64,000 nt of DNA, taken from Streptomyces eurythermus. GTDB lineage: Bacteria > Actinomycetota > Actinomycetes > Streptomycetales > Streptomycetaceae. Of the stretch, positions 62,444-64,000 are shown piece by piece. The stretch's first letter is position 1. Every line of letters begins with the position of its first letter. The notes beneath the pieces were generated by a model. It searched no databases, was not told where the DNA came from, and saw nothing but the letters and a program-made list of their open reading frames with translations. Location of the stretch: the NCBI RefSeq assembly GCF_014649115.1, contig NZ_BMSK01000005.1, positions 62,001-126,000 on the forward strand. Direction: 5' to 3'. Both the position numbers and the translations under genes were made by a program.

Positions 62444-64000
62444 ATGGGGCACTACAAGTCGAATCTCCGCGACATCGAGTTCAACCTCTTCGAAGTACTC
62501 GGGCGCGACAAGGTGTACGGCACCGGCCCGTTCGAGGAGATGGACGTCGACACCGCCAAGAGCATCCTGGAGGAGATGACCCGCCTCTCGGAGAACGAGC
62601 TGGCCGAGTCCTTCGCCGACGCCGACCGCAACCCGCCGGTCTTCGACCCGGAGACCAACACCGCGCCGGTCCCGGCGTCCTTCAAGAAGAGCTACCAGGC
62701 CTTCATGGACTCCGAGTACTGGCGGCTCGGGCTGCCCGAGGAGATCGGCGGCACCACCTCGCCGCGCTCCCTGATCTGGGCCTACGCCGAGCTGATCCTG
62801 GGCGCCAACCCGGCCGTGTGGATGTACTCCTCGGGCCCCGCGTTCGCCGGCATCCTCTTCGAGGAGGGCAACGAGGTCCAGAAGCACATCGCGAAGATCG
62901 CCACCGAGAAGCAGTGGGGCTCCACGATGGTGCTCACCGAGCCCGACGCGGGCTCCGACGTGGGCGCCGGCCGCACCAAGGCGATCCAGCAGGAGGACGG
63001 CTCCTGGCACATCGAGGGCGTGAAGCGCTTCATCACCTCCGGTGAGCACGACATGTCGGAGAACATCCTCCACTACGTGCTCGCGCGTCCCGAGGGCGCC
63101 GGCCCCGGCACCAAGGGCCTGTCCCTCTTCCTCGTGCCGAAGTACCTGTTCGACTTCGAGACCGGCGAGCTGGGCGAGCGCAACGGCGTCTACGCCACCA
63201 ACGTCGAGCACAAGATGGGCCTGAAGGCGTCCAACACGTGCGAGATGACCTTCGGCGACAAGCACCCCGCCAAGGGCTGGCTGATCGGCGACAAGCACGA
63301 CGGCATCCGCCAGATGTTCCGCATCATCGAGTTCGCCCGCATGATGGTCGGCACGAAGGCGATCTCCACGCTGTCCACCGGCTACCTGAACGCGCTGGAG
63401 TACGCCAAGGAGCGAGTCCAGGGTCCGGACCTGGCGAACTTCATGGACAAGACCGCGCCCAAGGTCACCATCACCCACCACCCCGACGTGCGCCGCTCGC
63501 TGATGACGCAGAAGGCGTACGCGGAGGGCATGCGCGCCCTGGTGATGTACACCGCCTCGATCCAGGACGCCATCCAGATCAAGGAGGCGAACGGCGAGGA
63601 CGCCTCCGCCGAGCACGCGCTGAACGACCTGCTGCTGCCGATCGTCAAGGGCTACGGCTCCGAGAAGGGCTACGAGCAGCTGGCCCAGTCGCTGCAGACC
63701 TTCGGCGGCTCCGGCTTCCTCCAGGAGTACCCGATCGAGCAGTACATCCGGGACTCCAAGATCGACACCCTGTACGAGGGCACCACGGCGATCCAGGGCC
63801 AGGACTTCTTCTTCCGGAAGATCGTCCGCAACCAGGGCGCCGCGCTGAACTCCCTCGCCGAGGACATCAAGAAGTTCCTGGCCCTCGGCACCGGCGGCGA
63901 GGAGCTGGCCGGCGCCCGCGAGCAGCTGGCCAAGGCGGCCGTGGAGCTGGAGGCGATCGTCGGCGTGATGCTGACCGACCTGGCCGCCACCGAGCAGGAC
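62444..64000 (+). CDS. Acyl-CoA dehydrogenase (C-terminus beyond the window)
   Basis: At least 519 aa are visible. The family motifs are clear: [20 protein letters not shown] (FAD/substrate site), [16 protein letters not shown], the middle beta domain, and [20 protein letters not shown] with [19 protein letters not shown] near the end. It starts [20 protein letters not shown], typical of the long FadE5-like group of actinobacteria. ATG 62444 was chosen; an in-frame GTG at 62411 has a better GAGGAG site and adds 11 residues. It oxidises acyl-CoA in beta-oxidation, passing electrons to ETF. Confidence 0.93.
   Translation, partial: MGHYKSNLRDIEFNLFEVLGRDKVYGTGPFEEMDVDTAKSILEEMTRLSENELAESFADADRNPPVFDPETNTAPVPASFKKSYQAFMDSEYWRLGLPEEIGGTTSPRSLIWAYAELILGANPAVWMYSSGPAFAGILFEEGNEVQKHIAKIATEKQWGSTMVLTEPDAGSDVGAGRTKAIQQEDGSWHIEGVKRFITSGEHDMSENILHYVLARPEGAGPGTKGLSLFLVPKYLFDFETGELGERNGVYATNVEHKMGLKASNTCEMTFGDKHPAKGWLIGDKHDGIRQMFRIIEFARMMVGTKAISTLSTGYLNALEYAKERVQGPDLANFMDKTAPKVTITHHPDVRRSLMTQKAYAEGMRALVMYTASIQDAIQIKEANGEDASAEHALNDLLLPIVKGYGSEKGYEQLAQSLQTFGGSGFLQEYPIEQYIRDSKIDTLYEGTTAIQGQDFFFRKIVRNQGAALNSLAEDIKKFLALGTGGEELAGAREQLAKAAVELEAIVGVMLTDLAATEQD

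Overview
The window is chromosomal DNA from a high-GC actinomycete, almost certainly a Streptomyces. The reading frames have very GC-rich third positions and many GTG starts. Several genes look leaderless, with a TANNNT motif about 7 nt before the start codon. The gene content is also typical: stage II sporulation E-type phosphatases, group-2 and ECF sigma factors, DUF5994, a FUSC protein, and a cytoplasmic phage-tail-like particle locus. I saw no tRNA, rRNA, CRISPR array, transposase or plasmid origin.

Region 1 (1-18.4 kb) is most of an extracellular-type contractile injection system (eCIS) locus, read leftwards and cut by the left edge. In transcription order it holds a LuxR-type regulator, a secreted TolB-like beta-propeller, a DUF4255 protein, an AAA+ ATPase, a 357-bp gap, then the sheath, the tube, a putative tail-assembly-chaperone pair, a 1138-aa disordered protein with repeated VQR motifs, a second tube protein, a LysM baseplate protein, a VgrG/gp5-like spike and a PAAR tip. 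A single-pass membrane protein is divergent from the regulator. Five gene junctions are 4-nt stop/start overlaps. The two chaperone-like genes overlap at GTGA and share a GGGGGAA run, where a -1 shift would fuse them as in phage tail chaperones.

Region 2 (18.8-31 kb) is regulatory and stress-related. It has a MerR-type regulator, a cold-shock protein with a structured leader, a DEAD-box helicase, a principal-like group-2 sigma factor, a SigE-family sigma factor with a membrane partner, a lone cytochrome oxidase subunit I, an L,D-transpeptidase next to an ECF sigma factor, and an aquaglyceroporin.

Region 3 (31-43 kb) contains three small regulatory systems. The first is a helix-turn-helix/TPR regulator divergent from a 68-aa secreted peptide precursor, resembling a peptide-sensing pair. 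The second is a threonyl-tRNA synthetase paralogue without editing domain, preceded by a 20-aa leader peptide rich in Thr codons and a perfect 13-bp hairpin, which looks like a transcription attenuator. The third is a cobalamin riboswitch in front of a Ni/Co permease, with a divergent ArsR-family regulator. The region also holds a nucleoside hydrolase lacking its usual catalytic His and a GH13 glucosidase.

Region 4 (43-64 kb) is mostly housekeeping or signalling: two PP2C/SpoIIE phosphatases, a MocR regulator divergent from an alpha/beta hydrolase with a direct-repeat operator, a FUSC transporter, a VWA protein with an acidic repeat linker, metG, a pectate lyase, aspS, a pirin, an SseB-like protein and the start of an acyl-CoA dehydrogenase gene cut by the right edge.

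Coordinates, frames and motifs were read by eye. Family names come from recognition of motifs and overall pattern, without database searches.
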